Of a stretch of 64,000 nucleotides of DNA, positions 40,334 through 51,117 are shown one piece after another. The position numbers and the translations under genes were made by a program. Numbering within the stretch: the stretch's first letter is position 1; every line of letters begins with the position of its first letter. The notes under the pieces are model-generated. The model was given only the letters and a program-made list of their open reading frames with translations, did no database searches and was not told the DNA's origin. This DNA is from Mesostigma viride (lineage: Eukaryota > Streptophyta > Mesostigmatophyceae > Mesostigmatales > Mesostigmataceae): NCBI GenBank assembly GCA_009746045.1, contig RPFO01000299.1:2107130-2171129 (forward strand), written 5' to 3'.

Positions 40334-41354
40334 AGCACCCACGAGCAAGCTGTGGACCCTCTCCGAGGTCATGGAGACCGCCCAGCGGGTCAGGCCGGAG
40401 AACCAGCCCGTGGCTACCGTGCAAGGAGACAGGGTCGTGAAGACGGCTAAGGGCGCGACAGTGGCGACGATTAAGCAGTACGTCGGACGCGTGGGACAGA
40501 TCTTGGATACTCTCGGATGCAGTCGGACAGAGCCCGTCACGTGTCTCCTGGACATCGATAAAGTCATCGCGACCATTCAGAGCATGAAGAAGGGAGACGC
40601 GACGGGAGCGAGAACAGCCCGTGCGAATCTCGCAGCGGCCATTAACGGGATCAACAAGATCTTCCCACCATCTCGCCAGCTCCCGGCAGATGTCGTCGAG
40701 GCCTATAAGAACCAACAGGCCGTAGAGCAGGAAGGGCGAATGACCATCGACGCTTATGTCAGCGAGAATGTGCCGCCAGCTTACGATTTCAAGACGCTCC
40801 AATCGATCCACAGATCTATCTCGGACCCAAACAGCGATGAGAAATTGATGGGGTACCTCTACCTCAGCGGTAAGAATCTACCCCCGACTCGGTACAACTA
40901 TCACGATGTGAAATTCGTAAACGACGAGAGCGAGATAGGGCCACACGAGAACGCGTTCATCGTCCCCGAGAACCGGTTCGTAATTCGACAACACAAAACG
41001 GCGAAAGACCTCGGGCCAATCGATTTCGTCGTCCCGCCGTCGATGAAGGCGTTCCGGGAGATCCTCAAAGTCCGCTCGACGAATGGGAAATGGCTATTCC
41101 CGGCCGGTAGAGGACAGGGTCATATCAGCAAGTCCGCGTTTGGCGAGCGATACCGCGCGATTTATCACGGGATCCTTAATACTCGGCGGGCGTTCGTCAC
41201 GGCGTTCGTTAAGCGAGCGACGTCAGCGGAACGGATCAAATTTGCAAAAGGAATGGCACATTCCCCGGCGATGGCGATCCGGTATGAACGGAACGATCAA
41301 TTGGATCCCGCGACTCTGGAGAAAGCAAGAAAGATGGACGATGAAGACGTTTGA
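40182..41354 (+). CDS. Tyrosine recombinase (integrase) of the virus
   Basis: Intact 390-residue frame. After an N-terminal core-binding region (about 75-240), the catalytic part has NLPPTRYNYHDVKFV near 245, which fits the box I Arg, then a conserved basic RQHKTAK. LNTRRAFVTAFVKR near 350 carries the box II Arg, and MAHSPAMAIRYERND near 370 holds the His and the likely nucleophile Tyr. This matches the tyrosine integrases of virophages and polinton-like viruses. The first 50 codons are duplicated at 34656-34805. The gene precedes the primase-helicase, with a hairpin between them. Confidence 0.8.
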   Translation: MRAMAKKDTWMPTEKWLQKHGTDCDEVKMIRKNADLPEKDCKSADTRPVSRAPTSKLWTLSEVMETAQRVRPENQPVATVQGDRVVKTAKGATVATIKQYVGRVGQILDTLGCSRTEPVTCLLDIDKVIATIQSMKKGDATGARTARANLAAAINGINKIFPPSRQLPADVVEAYKNQQAVEQEGRMTIDAYVSENVPPAYDFKTLQSIHRSISDPNSDEKLMGYLYLSGKNLPPTRYNYHDVKFVNDESEIGPHENAFIVPENRFVIRQHKTAKDLGPIDFVVPPSMKAFREILKVRSTNGKWLFPAGRGQGHISKSAFGERYRAIYHGILNTRRAFVTAFVKRATSAERIKFAKGMAHSPAMAIRYERNDQLDPATLEKARKMDDEDV

Positions 41355-41388
41355 CCAAATCTGTCGCTATCTGAAATAGAATTGTCGC

Positions 41389-41411
41389 CTTTTAATACTA
41401 CGTATTAAAAG
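41389..41411 (+). terminator. A/T hairpin after integrase
   Basis: CTTTTAATAC and GTATTAAAAG form a perfect 10-bp stem with a 3-base loop, 35 bases after the integrase stop. It may be a transcript 3' signal; function is inferred. Confidence 0.45.
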
Positions 41412-41543
41412 TCCCGGGTTTTTTGGCTATCGAGAAAGTCGAATTGTATTATTGATTAATAAAATCCGTTTCCTTCCCATCAAGAAAATCCAGTCTCGTT
41501 TCGGCCAGAAAATAAAATCTAAGCTACATACAGGTATACAAAT

Positions 41544-42158
41544 TTGATCATGACCGCGTCCGTCTACACTGGAGCGAAATTGACCAGAACCGTCCACGGT
41601 CGAACGTGGTTTGGTGGGTCGAGGGTCGACGACAAGGGGCCGAAGGACCGCTGCATCGAGGACGCGAAAGAGGCCGGGCATTCCTACATTGCTGCCCGGG
41701 ATATCGGGCGCGGACCGAAAGATTACACACACTACCGAGACGCTGAAGAATTTGCGGCAATTCGCGAGGAATGCATGCGGAATGTCCGGACGCGGACACT
41801 GAACGAGGTCATCCGCCCCGACCAGCCGTCGTGGGTATACGTAGATCTCGACGACCGCGTGGGGAAGGACTGCGAGCGTATCGACTACATCCGCCACTTC
41901 AAGCGATTGCACGATGCGTTTGTGCTTGATGTTCTAGGAATCGAGCCAGAACGGTTCCGATATAACGTCTCGACTGCGACTGTCATGCGAGAAGGTCGAC
42001 TTTCTCAAGATTTCGTATCATACCGTTGTCCGCGGCCGGGCTGGTGCTTGCTGACATCGACGCGAGACAGTATTGGTGCCAGACATTCACTTGCTACATC
42101 CGCGAGCATCTGTTGGACCCCGATTCGTCTCTCTACGTCGACGCCAATATGCTTCTAA
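41544..42158 (+). pseudogene. Primase-helicase, AEP primase N-terminal part
   Basis: The frame shows WVYVDLDDR (near residue 95), motif I (hDhD) of archaeo-eukaryotic primases. The useful frame ends about 42005. The next motif, SYH within KISYHTVV, is encoded one frame over at about 42007-42030, and from 42026 the third frame LSAAGLVLADIDARQYW continues. The last 45 or so residues of this ORF are therefore out of frame. The TTG opening of the following ORF is not a real start. Confidence 0.75.
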
Positions 42159-44014
42159 ACACCGAGCACGCTTCGGCGTACATGGAGCAGAACATTGAAG
42201 AGATGCTGTCTAACCCCGGCGATTTTTATGACGACAAGGAGATCCAGTTAATGGTCGATGATCACATCTATGGCAAGGACTGGTGCTTCAGGGCCGTTGG
42301 CATGCACAAATACGGAAACCCAGACCCTCTCGCGAGTCTCAGGATATGCGAGGGGTCTGACGACGTTCGCGAACACTCGTTCATCGTCTATCCTACGGAC
42401 AATCTCGACGACGCCGTGATATTGAGAGCTCCGGCTTCGTGGTACGCCCAGAAAGGATCGGATCGCAAAAAGGCGTCCCAGTACAGTCCTCGCGGGCACG
42501 GGGCGGGCAGCGAGCAAATCGCGAGGTCGATCGAGGCAATGGCGAAGGTTTCGCCGGGTAGTCGGATCATCAATGTCGAGGAGCACGCCGGGGAGGACGG
42601 CCGGACATACTACATGTCCCGCTGGACCGTCGACCCGGTAGTGCCGTGTATCGTGTGCAAGAAAGATCGCCCCCATAAGAGCGCTGGTCACGGCCCGAGG
42701 GTGTGCGAGTACTCGGACGGAAGGGTCACCTACTCGTGTTGGAAGAAGGGCCCCAAGCACGCGGAGTGTATCATGGACAGGCGCGAGTTCGTCGCGGAGA
42801 GTGTCCCGTTCGGCGAGACGTACTGCACAGAGAAGATCAAGCCTTTCGACGTCGACGGTCTGGTCGAGGTTATCAGAGGCCGCGACAAGGGTCACAAAGT
42901 CACCCACTTTGTCCAGTCGAACTGTGGGACTGGAAAATCAGAACGTGTCCGAGAGATGGTGAACGAGCTCGTCCGCAGGATCCCCGATGTTCGCATACTG
43001 TGCATCGTCGCCAACATCAGTCTCTCGAAGGAAGAGGACCGGCATTATAAGGCACTCGGCGAGGTGGGAAAATGTATCGTCTGGGAGGATTCCGCGTTCC
43101 GGATCCTCTCCCAAGACCCACGGTTCCGTCACTATCTGGACAATCGCGGAGGGTATATCAAGGACGACCGCGTGCTCATAGTTCTGAACTCCATCCTTCG
43201 TCTCGCCAGCTCGAGTTTTGACGTAGTGATCATGGACGAGATTTACAACACGTTGACAGCGCTATCGGGTCTCCATCTCAAGAACAAGCGAGAGGTCATT
43301 GTGCGTCTTATCGAGATCTTGGAGCGCGCCAAGGTGCTTATAGCGCTTGACGCGACCATTACAGCGAAGGTCTACAATTACATCGCGCACTACCGACCAG
43401 TTGACGGGATCAGGGCATCTATGAACACGTTTAAGCGCCCTACTAATCGCGTGTTGAAGTGGGTCGACATCGATTCTAAGAAGTGTTGGAAAGCGGTCTT
43501 TGTTGCGGAGATTGTTGCTGAGTGCAAGAGGCGGTTGCATGCCGGGGAGAAGCTGTTCTGTCCAATGTCCGCGGCGTGGGCTGTTCCGGCCGTATGCGAT
43601 GGCTTGAAGGATATTTTGTCCACAAAGAAGTGGAAATCGTACACCAAGGACACGCCAAAAAAGGATCTAGAAAGCGGCGCTAATTCGGCATGGGCTGATC
43701 TCGACTTTCTCATCATTTCGCCAACCATCACCGTCGAAGTCTCGTATACTATGCACACTTTCGACAGCATGGTGGCTGGTTTTATCAACGCCCCAGGATA
43801 CGCCGAATACACGACCATGCTGCAACAGATGTTCCGTGTCCGTCACCTGTGCAAGGGGGAGATGACAATCATCTATCGAGACTCTACTACCCCTCTGTCG
43901 AGGCTGGAGACAAACTTTGACCAGATAAAAAAGACGACGGTCGACACAGAGGCCAAGTTTCTGAACCTGATGCATGGCGAAGGACAACGCCGATGTGATT
44001 GCTTCGTGGGGTGA
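42026..44014 (+). pseudogene. Primase-helicase, primase C-terminal part and helicase
   Basis: Primase motif III is VDDHIYGKDWCFRAVGMHK near residue 75. A Cys/His cluster (CIVCKKDRPHKS, CEYSDGRVTYSC) near 210 resembles the zinc site of UL52-like primases. The helicase part begins with Walker A QSNCGTGKS near 305, has Walker B DVVIMDEIYN near 412, and ends with Arg-containing MLQQMFRVRHL near 610, like origin-binding-protein-type helicases. The frame ends out of register at QRRCDCFVG, and the C-terminal ORF follows. It would prime and unwind viral DNA. Confidence 0.8.
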
Positions 44015-44525
44015 AGATGGTAAGAGGAAATTCGACCCAAGCTCGCCACTCCTCAACCTCTTCTGTCGCAACCTGCAGGACGTGGCAGTTTCTCGCAGCC
44101 ACTTCAAGCCGAATCTGATCAGGATGCTAGCAGAGGATTATGACGTAAAGATGGAAAGGGCGGACGAGAAGGTGGATCACACCGACGCCCCACCACTACC
44201 AAAGCGAGAGGACGCGGACGAGGGGCGTGCCGTTTATATCATGGAGCACGAAGAATACGTCGCACTGAAGGATCGATGTGACGCAGGCGAGATTCTTACA
44301 GCATTCGAGAAGAGGCTGAAGAACGTCTACGAGCTCGCGGAATTCAGTTACCAGATCCCGCGAGAACGTAGAGATGAGGAACTTGCCGGGCTCCTCGAGA
44401 AGGATAAATGCCGGACGGTTTACCGAGCTGTCCGGCAGCACTCGCGAGCGACAGAACTGAGCAAGGATGGGTACCTTGCGAACGTCCTTGAGGCAATGAG
44501 GAACTTAGACTCATTCGCTCTTTGA
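43974..44525 (+). pseudogene. Primase-helicase, C-terminal extension
   Basis: Overlaps the helicase ORF by 41 bases in the next frame (KDNADVIASWGEDGKRKFD). It is helix-rich with no named domain. It stops at 44525, but from 44518 the next frame reads LFDLSEYKTGRDAKTLAVAL up to the piggyBac-like insertion at 44588, and across that insertion it continues at 46291. Confidence 0.65.
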
Positions 44526-44587
44526 CCTCAGCGAATACAAAACAGGCCGTGACGCGAAGACTCTCGCGGTTGCTCTACATCTATTAA

Positions 44588-46286
44588 CCCCTAAATGGTC
44601 TTGCTGCCGATTTTCCGCCAAAAAGTGACTTACAGCCGATTTGTCGGCACCTACTCGGGGGACCAGTTTGCGAGAATACTATTGGGAATTAGGAAACGTT
44701 TAGCTGAGAAGAATGAAAGTTTATAAGTTTCTCCAGAACATGATACTAGGGTTTGCTATATTTTGACCAAGTTTAACAGGTGTTCCAGACCGTCAAAGTA
44801 CAAGGGGTCAGGGTACTTTTTCACGTACAACGTGCATTCCGGAAAACGACGACCTGGCCATGGCGGCCTGCGCCCACGCACGGCATTTACGTTTGCGTTC
44901 GAATTTTCTGGCCAAACTTAGGATATTGATTTTACACGTCCTAAAGATCATACAGGCCAATTTTTGGTTCGCGGGAATGCCATTTGATAGGTGTCGGCAG
45001 CGTTCTTGCTGGAAAAAACTGCGTTCAGGCCGGACGATAGAAACGTTGACAGCAATACCTTTCCGGCGTATTTTAAAGGATATATCGGTTTCTTTGTACT
45101 TTTTATGATACATATTAGTCATAAACGTGCAAGGGTGGCCAGAAATCGCCGAATCCAGCGACCATGCTGCACAACTTTGGTGTGCCGAAATGCGCCATTT
45201 TGCGGCCACCGCCTGGGCCAAGGTAACGCCATCCATGCCTGGTAAAGCTTAAGCATCGTTTTCCTATCGATGTTTGACGTTTATATATACGTTCTAGCTT
45301 GTGTAGCACATTCTTTTTGCATTATTCATGCTCTTTCTTGACCCTGGCCTGGCCCCTTTCTAAAACACCCTTCTTAGATGCTTCCCTCAGTCAGTTGACC
45401 TGCCACAGGGTGATGGTGATAAGTTTTAGAGGCTGTATGGGTTTGAATACCTCCATGTATGTTTGTTATACATTTCCCATATACATATTGCATGAGTGTG
45501 AGGCAGTTGGCTGGTCTCTGTGGCATCATCAAGCATGTAACCGGTGAGTAGAAGCTTTCCATTGTCAGCATGTGCCACCAGGTGTGCTGGCCATCACCTG
45601 GAAAGCTATAGCAGCTTAGGCCTAGTTTATCCTTGCTAGGGCAGGCTGAAATAGGCTTAAAATCACTAGTTTGTTGGTGGCTGCCTCCTAGAATGCATGC
45701 CTTGCGTAGGGTATCCGTACCACGTTACCTACGTGCATGGACAAGGTGGCACCTGCACATAGGTGCCATGTAAGGGCAGTGTGATGATGCAGTTATGTTT
45801 CCCCATCATTGTGGAAGGGAAATGTATTGTTTGGCATGGTTGGGGGCCATATTAGTAGGTATTAGTAGGTAGTATGCCCACTCCTACCCCCTTGGTTGCT
45901 TTTTACCAACGGTACCCCTATGGGCTGTACTGGGTGTAACTGCTGGTATACCCACCCAAATGATGACCCCAATGGCTCAAACTGTTCAGCAACTAATTGT
46001 TTATCATCCCTGAAGTGGTAGGTGCCTAGCTCTTACAACATAATTCAAAATGCACATTCTACCAAAAATGAAAACGCTCGTCTTGACCCCCCTGACTTTG
46101 ACGGCAGTTATACATGGCCTACGATGAATATATGTGAGGTTGTGATATATCATGGCTTAGGGCAACTCATGGACATGCTTGCCCCCCAAGGACAGCCATT
46201 GGATATTGCTAGGTTGTACAGGGGCTGGTTTACAAAATAGGTGAGTTACTGCCGATTTATCGGCAGCATTTCCGCCCATTTAGGGG
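44588..46286 (-). mobile_element. Non-autonomous piggyBac-like DNA element, copy 2 (1699 bp)
   Basis: Inverted copy of 5203-6891. CCCCTAAATGG at 44588-44598 and its inverse at 46276-46286, with TTAA at 44584-44587 and 46287-46290. The two copies are strongly similar throughout, differing by scattered substitutions and small indels. No transposase ORF. Removing it with one TTAA retained joins the viral frame (LHLL then KGSGIEEF). Confidence 0.9.
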
Positions 46287-46290
46287 TTAA

Positions 46291-46709
46291 AGGGCAGTGG
46301 GATAGAGGAGTTCGTCCTAGATCGCGAGAGTGCCAGGACCATGACGATCCCTCGCGACAAGGCGATCGAGATTGGGAATAGGATCGATCGCGAGATCATG
46401 GGGAGTCAAACATTCATGCGCGCGGTGTTTGGGTATCAGAGGAGGGCAAAGGGGGCTGGCGGGACGCTGAGTTTTGCTCAGTGTTCGAGCCTTATTAACA
46501 CCCTACTCGCTAGCACACTCAACATTTCAGCAGGCGGCACGCGGATGTACCATATGAAGGAGCAGGACCTAGAAATATCAAAGGCTGGTGTCCTCGACTT
46601 CTGCGAGAGATACCAGCCTGGCTGGTGGGGCAACGAGGCCGAACTAGCATCACTCCGCCACCAGGACGAGACGCATGGAAGCATGGACGAGGGCTATCAT
46701 TTCAGATAG
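46291..46709 (+). pseudogene. Primase-helicase, C-terminal end after insertion
   Basis: In frame with 44518-44587 once the insertion is removed. The frame contains KGSGIEEFVLDRESARTMTI, KAIEIGNRIDREIMGSQTFM, and ends in DETHGSMDEGYHFR at 46709. The ATG at 46341 could start a 122-residue protein, but the open frame across the excised element argues that it is the tail of the replication protein. No domain recognised. Confidence 0.65.
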
Positions 46710-46848
46710 ATAGACCCATCACGCCGCGTCTCGTGGTATAGTATTAGATATTTTGTGTTGCTGTGACACCAAGCCATCCCCGCTCCTCTCCTGCGACGGC
46801 GCAGGGATTCGCAGGAACGCGCAGGCGATCAGGCGTGCGTTTGTTGTG

Positions 46849-47110
46849 TGGCGTGGTTGGGGTGGTGGTTGATGGTTCTGTCAGAATAGGCAAAATTGCT
46901 CAGATAAGTATAGAACTACCTTTAAAATCTCTGAGCAATTTTGCCTATTCACACACACACACACCTCGCACGTCCACGGAGGCCCCGCGCGTTCTGCGGT
47001 TGGTATGTGGCGTGGTTTGGTTGGCGGTTGATGGTTTTGAGGAAAGGGGGAAAATTGACCAGAGAAAGATTAGCACTTCTATCAAATTATCTGGCCAATT
47101 TTCCCCCACA
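46849..47110. repeat. Tandem pair of long hairpins
   Basis: Two units about 158 bp apart begin GTGGCGTGGTT and share GGTTGATGGTT. Hairpin 1 has a perfect 20-bp stem (46885-46904 with 46930-46949). Hairpin 2 has an 18-bp stem with one mismatch (47046-47063 with 47090-47107). Loops are 25-26 bases. Both stems share AAAATTG then CAGA but otherwise differ on both arms. Confidence 0.85.
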
Positions 47111-47370
47111 CAAGAACCAGGCTCCCCCGCACGTTGAAGAGACCTTGTGTTTTTTGCTGCCAGCCAAGCGCCGCGCCGGTACCGGGGATTTTTGTTACAA
47201 GCCAAGTTTACCACCGCCCTTATACCGCCATCAGCCACCGACAAACGCGTGACACTCACGCAGCACTGGTCGATGCAAGCAGACGTAACGTGACCTTGCT
47301 AAAATTTTGATATGATGGCCGGAATGCATTATGAACCAACCTGCAGTCTAGTGAATGCTAACAGATAGCC

Positions 47371-47937
47371 ATGGCGTCACGAAATGCTGGGCCGTGTGAG
47401 AAAGCGCTTGCGTTTATAGGGAAAACACTTGACGAAATTTGTGACAAGCAAACGGCAATTGAAAACAAGCTTTCTCGCCTGTCTGAACAACTAGAAGGCA
47501 TTGTCGCACCATCTGGCGAGGCCGGTGATTACTCGCCGACCTGCGAGGTGCTAAAAGTCCACGATGCTGCTTACGATGCCGTTGACAGGAAAACTCCAAA
47601 GGTCCTTGTCGAATGGGTCTACGAAAAGGGGTCATCCAAGCCGAGGAAGCTCGAAGAACGGTGCGAATGGAAACGCCTTGACGAATGCGCCGATTGCGTA
47701 GACAAGGTCGAGGATTTCATGAAATCTTTCCAGAAGTCGAAGCACCAGCCCGGAATATCCGCTTTCTCCCTCATCAACGCGTGGTCAGATGCCAGGAGAG
47801 GGTTTGCAGCATACAAGAGCGGGTCAAACGACAAGAAACGGGAGCTCGACGAGAATGAGAACGAGGACGATTTCGCCAACAAGAGGCAGAACCTCGCACT
47901 TGGGTCGCAGCAATCAGGCTACACAGCTAACGTTTGA
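47371..47937 (+). CDS. Unknown intact ORF (188 aa)
   Basis: ATG follows a short A/T-rich leader. Residues 10-50 are helical (ALAFIGKTLDEICDKQTAIE), followed by a central KVLVEWVYEKGSSKPRKLEE, a CEWKRLDECADCVDKV segment, and a charged C-terminus with a KKRELDENENEDDFANKRQ patch that could be a nuclear signal. Codon use is even and there is no break, in contrast to the viral genes. I recognise no family; it could be a host gene or the cargo of an unrecognised element. Confidence 0.5.
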   Translation: MASRNAGPCEKALAFIGKTLDEICDKQTAIENKLSRLSEQLEGIVAPSGEAGDYSPTCEVLKVHDAAYDAVDRKTPKVLVEWVYEKGSSKPRKLEERCEWKRLDECADCVDKVEDFMKSFQKSKHQPGISAFSLINAWSDARRGFAAYKSGSNDKKRELDENENEDDFANKRQNLALGSQQSGYTANV

Positions 47938-48268
47938 GCACGCCCCTTTCATGGGTTGCCTGATCTGATACGAACTTGCTTGGTTGTATTTCGACATTGT
48001 TAGCAACTTCGGTATCAATCAAACCCTGGCCTAGCTTTCCAAGGGCCGCGGCAACTCCAAGCCTGACAATGAAATGAGCCACGTTACCATCTGAGTCAAT
48101 ACTGGCAAGGGTCTGGAATCACAACTGACACATGCTTCAGTAAATAATTACGAAATCCAATATTTTATCACTCAATTTATCACTCAACCATCATCACTCA
48201 AGAATGGCTCCCCGGTACCCCACACGGCCCCATCACTCAATGAGGGGCTATATATATATTAACTTCCC

Positions 48269-48550
48269 ATGGCCCCCCCATTCGCCTTGGCTCCCAGCCA
48301 CTACTCGGTGGCGCTCCGGCACCAGCTATTTGCCCCGCAGCCTCTTGTTCCGGCCGGGCGGCCTTGTGGTAGCTGTGGGCAGCCGCTGGATCCCACGGGG
48401 ACTCACTACCTTTCCTGCATGGGGGGCCAACAGAATCAGAATTGGTATTTGTATTTGCACACTGTCCTCCTGACGGTGGTGCTCGCCATGATTCGGTCGG
48501 TTTTCCCCCACGCGAACATCCGGTCCGAGGATGCGGATGGCGCTGCCTTC
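48269..48550 (+). pseudogene. Non-LTR retrotransposon fragment A: CCHC zinc region
   Basis: Encodes CGSCGQPLDPTGTHYLSC, a CCHC zinc motif, then IRSVFPHANIRSEDADGAAF. It joins in frame to 50329 (YSPNHRPD) when 48551-50325 plus one TTC are removed. The CCHC followed by an RPD-type endonuclease is the C-terminal architecture of LINEs with restriction-like endonuclease. Confidence 0.7.
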
Positions 48551-50325
48551 TTGTTAATCATCCCACGGTCCTAAATTTAGGACTTTGTCCTAAATCGTCC
48601 TAGTGGTCACTATAACCGAGGTACCGGGGGGGGGGGGTCACTATATGGACCGTACCCCATGTGGACCGTACCCGGCATGATGTACCCGACCCGTGGTACC
48701 GGCACATGGTACCCGGATTCCGTACCCGGGTACCGGGTATAATGGCGGGAAAGTAGGTACCTCGACCAAAAATATAACCGATTTTGGAGCGAAAAAGTGG
48801 GTGCGGGAATGAAGTGAGGTGGATATGGCGACCTGACAATCGTGGCCGGCGTTTTCACGTGCGTTTATCATTTCGGGCGCCCAGTAGCAAAAACGAAAGG
48901 TTGTTAGTTATGCTTAAAGGCTGTGAATATTCTCTGCGCAAGTTTTTATGTGTAGCGCTGTATCACAGCGGCACAACACAAATGGGTCGCAGATCGCCTG
49001 CTCGCGGAGGGTCGATTTTGGCACAAACATGTTAGTGTATTAGCAATGGTGGTGCGAATCAAGCCAGGCAATTTTTGTGGACGATTTTTATTATAGTCTG
49101 GAGTTTAGAAACGGAGCATTTGACATGGGAGCGCCTGGGCCGTGATATTCTTGCCCGATTTCCATTGTCGACCATGTTTTAGGGACGTTCAGGCTGGGCA
49201 GCGAGCGCACCTTATAGGTCTTCACTTTCGGTATTTCTTGGACCTAGAACGCAGCACAAGCGTGGTTTATATCATTGTCGAACCGCTTGGCCAGCTTTGG
49301 TGCGCTCAGCTCTCGGAAAGCTGACCTCGCTGCGGATTTCAGCGACTTTTTTGCAACCATCTGGAATGAGGCGACGTAAGTAGCAGGTAAGTGCCGGGTT
49401 GTCCTAGATCATGAGTGTAACTGGCAACGCTGTCGTGGTGTTTTGAGTCAGCCAGCTATGCCTAAAAAGAGGGGACGCTCTCTGTGCACATAACTGTCAC
49501 ACATAGTTGGTTTACGTCATACAATTTTTTACGTCTCTATCTTCGTCGTCCGCTGCAGCTAAAACACACATGCGTAAGAGCAGTTTTACTCATGTGTTAG
49601 TTATAAACCATGGTCCTATGGCCTGCAGTCGTTCAGGGTGTTCTCAGACAGTATATACAGTATGGTTTACGTGTTACATGCACCCTGAATTCGCTCACAA
49701 AGCGTTGCATGTTAGCACAACGTTGTTTTGTAACTTGATTTGGCTGCATTCATGTGTTAGTTGCAATGCAAATGCAATGTTTTTTCATCGCTGGGTGGTG
49801 GCCAGCATGTCCGTGATGTCAAAGAAGGTTTGGCATATGCTTAGAGAAAGTTTACCGCAAGGGGTGGGCCATGTTCAAGCCGGGCAACCTCAGCAACCAT
49901 GCAACCCTATATTGCATTACCTGCACCATCTGTGACACCGTTAATCACGCGTATATATAGAGGCAGCCACAGCAGGGTATGGCCTTGTTATACGCTGCCC
50001 CGCCATCCCAAGGCCTCGTAGGGTCCCCTAGCGCTTGTAAGATGCTCAAGGGACCGTGTGGATAGCATGGTCATGCGTTGACAAAAATTGGTCCTAATGG
50101 TCCTAAAACCCACATTTTGGCCAAATTCGCGCTTTGAGGTCTGGCAGGTGGCAGGGCCCATTCATGCACTAAATGTAATTATTTGACCCCAGGTTTTTGA
50201 TAGAAACTAAAAAAGTGTGTTATCTGTCATGGGCACGAATGCCAGGGTCAAATTTTAATGTTTGCATATATATTTTTTAATTCCACTTGGTCCTAAATTT
50301 AGGACTTTTACTGGGAAGATGGACA
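48551..50325. mobile_element. 1775-bp insertion in LINE fragment A
   Basis: TTC on both sides (48548-48550, 50326-50328). GGTCCTAAATTTAGGACTTT occurs near both ends (48567 onward and 50289-50308), giving imperfect inverted termini because its core is palindromic. No ORF is supported inside. The 48610-48770 part is packed with GTACC motifs. Confidence 0.65.
48610..48770. repeat. GTACC/GGTACC-rich cluster
   Basis: More than a dozen GTACC or GGTAC words, many in GTACCCG context, within about 160 bp. Confidence 0.8.
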
Positions 50326-50328
50326 TTC

Positions 50329-50763
50329 TATTCCCCCAACCACCGGCCTGACATCGTGGTGCTGGACTTTGAGGGGGGTGGCCGGCATCTGCTTATTGAC
50401 GTTTCGGTGGCGCGGCCCTTGGCTCTTAGCCACGTGGCTGGGGCCTCCCTCACGGCAGGTTACACGGCGGACCGGGCGGAGCGGGCCAAGCTCCTGGCCT
50501 ACGGCGACGTCGGGCACCATCGTGTGGTGCCCTTTGTCCTGGAGGAGTTTGGGGCCATGGGGCCCCTGACCTCCGCCTTCTTCAAGGAGTGTTGCCGGCT
50601 CCGGGAGGACCGGCTGGACCTGGAGGGCCAGCGGGCCCCATGGTCGGCGCGGACCTGGACGTCATATTGGCGTCAGCGCTTGTCGGTGGCGCTGACTCGG
50701 GCCATGGCTGACATCATGCTCCGCCGTACGCGGGCTGATTTTGCGGTGCAGCAGGGCTATTAG
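50329..50763 (+). pseudogene. Non-LTR retrotransposon fragment A: restriction-like endonuclease end
   Basis: YSPNHRPDIVVLD, HLLIDVSVARP and ERAKLLAYG give the P-D, D-V and K residues of a PD-(D/E)XK-type nuclease, followed by VVPFVLEEFGAMGPLT. It ends at a stop at 50761-50763 and is followed by an A/T-rich 3' tail. A paralogue is on the minus strand at 51118-51606. In RLE-type LINEs this domain nicks the target DNA. Confidence 0.7.
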
Positions 50764-50782
50764 GTTCCTCCCGTTAGGCGTT

Positions 50783-50905
50783 TCCATTGGTCTTATCGTA
50801 GTATAGAGATTTGACATGGCTCTGTATATAGGTTTATAGCTGGGCGTTTGCTTTGGTTTGAGTGATTTCACTCTGCTGTAAGTAATTGTATTTTTAATAT
50901 ATATA
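50783..50905 (+). repeat. LINE 3' tail repeat, copy 1
   Basis: TTTCCATTGGTCTTATCGTA through TGTAAGTAATT; inverted copy at about 51615-51755. Confidence 0.85.
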
Positions 50906-51117
50906 TATTCATTGAGAATGATAGATTACGGAGGTGAGATAGGCATGCAACATAAGGAAAAAACCGATGACTGGGAGAATAACCCTGAAGAAATTAATAG
51001 TAATCTGACACAGACATCCAAGGATCACGCCAGCGGCACAAGGTACAACTAACTATACATCACAAAACTACACGCAGCAACAGCGCTGCCGGCCCACCAT
51101 GCAGGCCTGGAAGGAAT

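Larger units (their letters stand above)
13107..46760. mobile_element. Endogenous polinton-like virus remnant, interrupted by four insertions
   Basis: GC-rich coding segments with a common style (high GC3, short intergenic gaps, TTATA boxes) occur at 13.3-19.06, 28.23-29.58, 33.98-34.81, 40.2-44.59 and 46.29-46.71 kb. They encode a capsid-like protein, fibre-like protein, A32-type ATPase, tyrosine integrase and AEP primase-helicase. That set is typical of polinton-like viruses and virophages. Removing the insertions leaves roughly 13 kb. No terminal inverted repeat was visible at either end and no major capsid protein was recognised, so the boundaries are approximate and the provirus may be partial. 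Confidence 0.8.
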
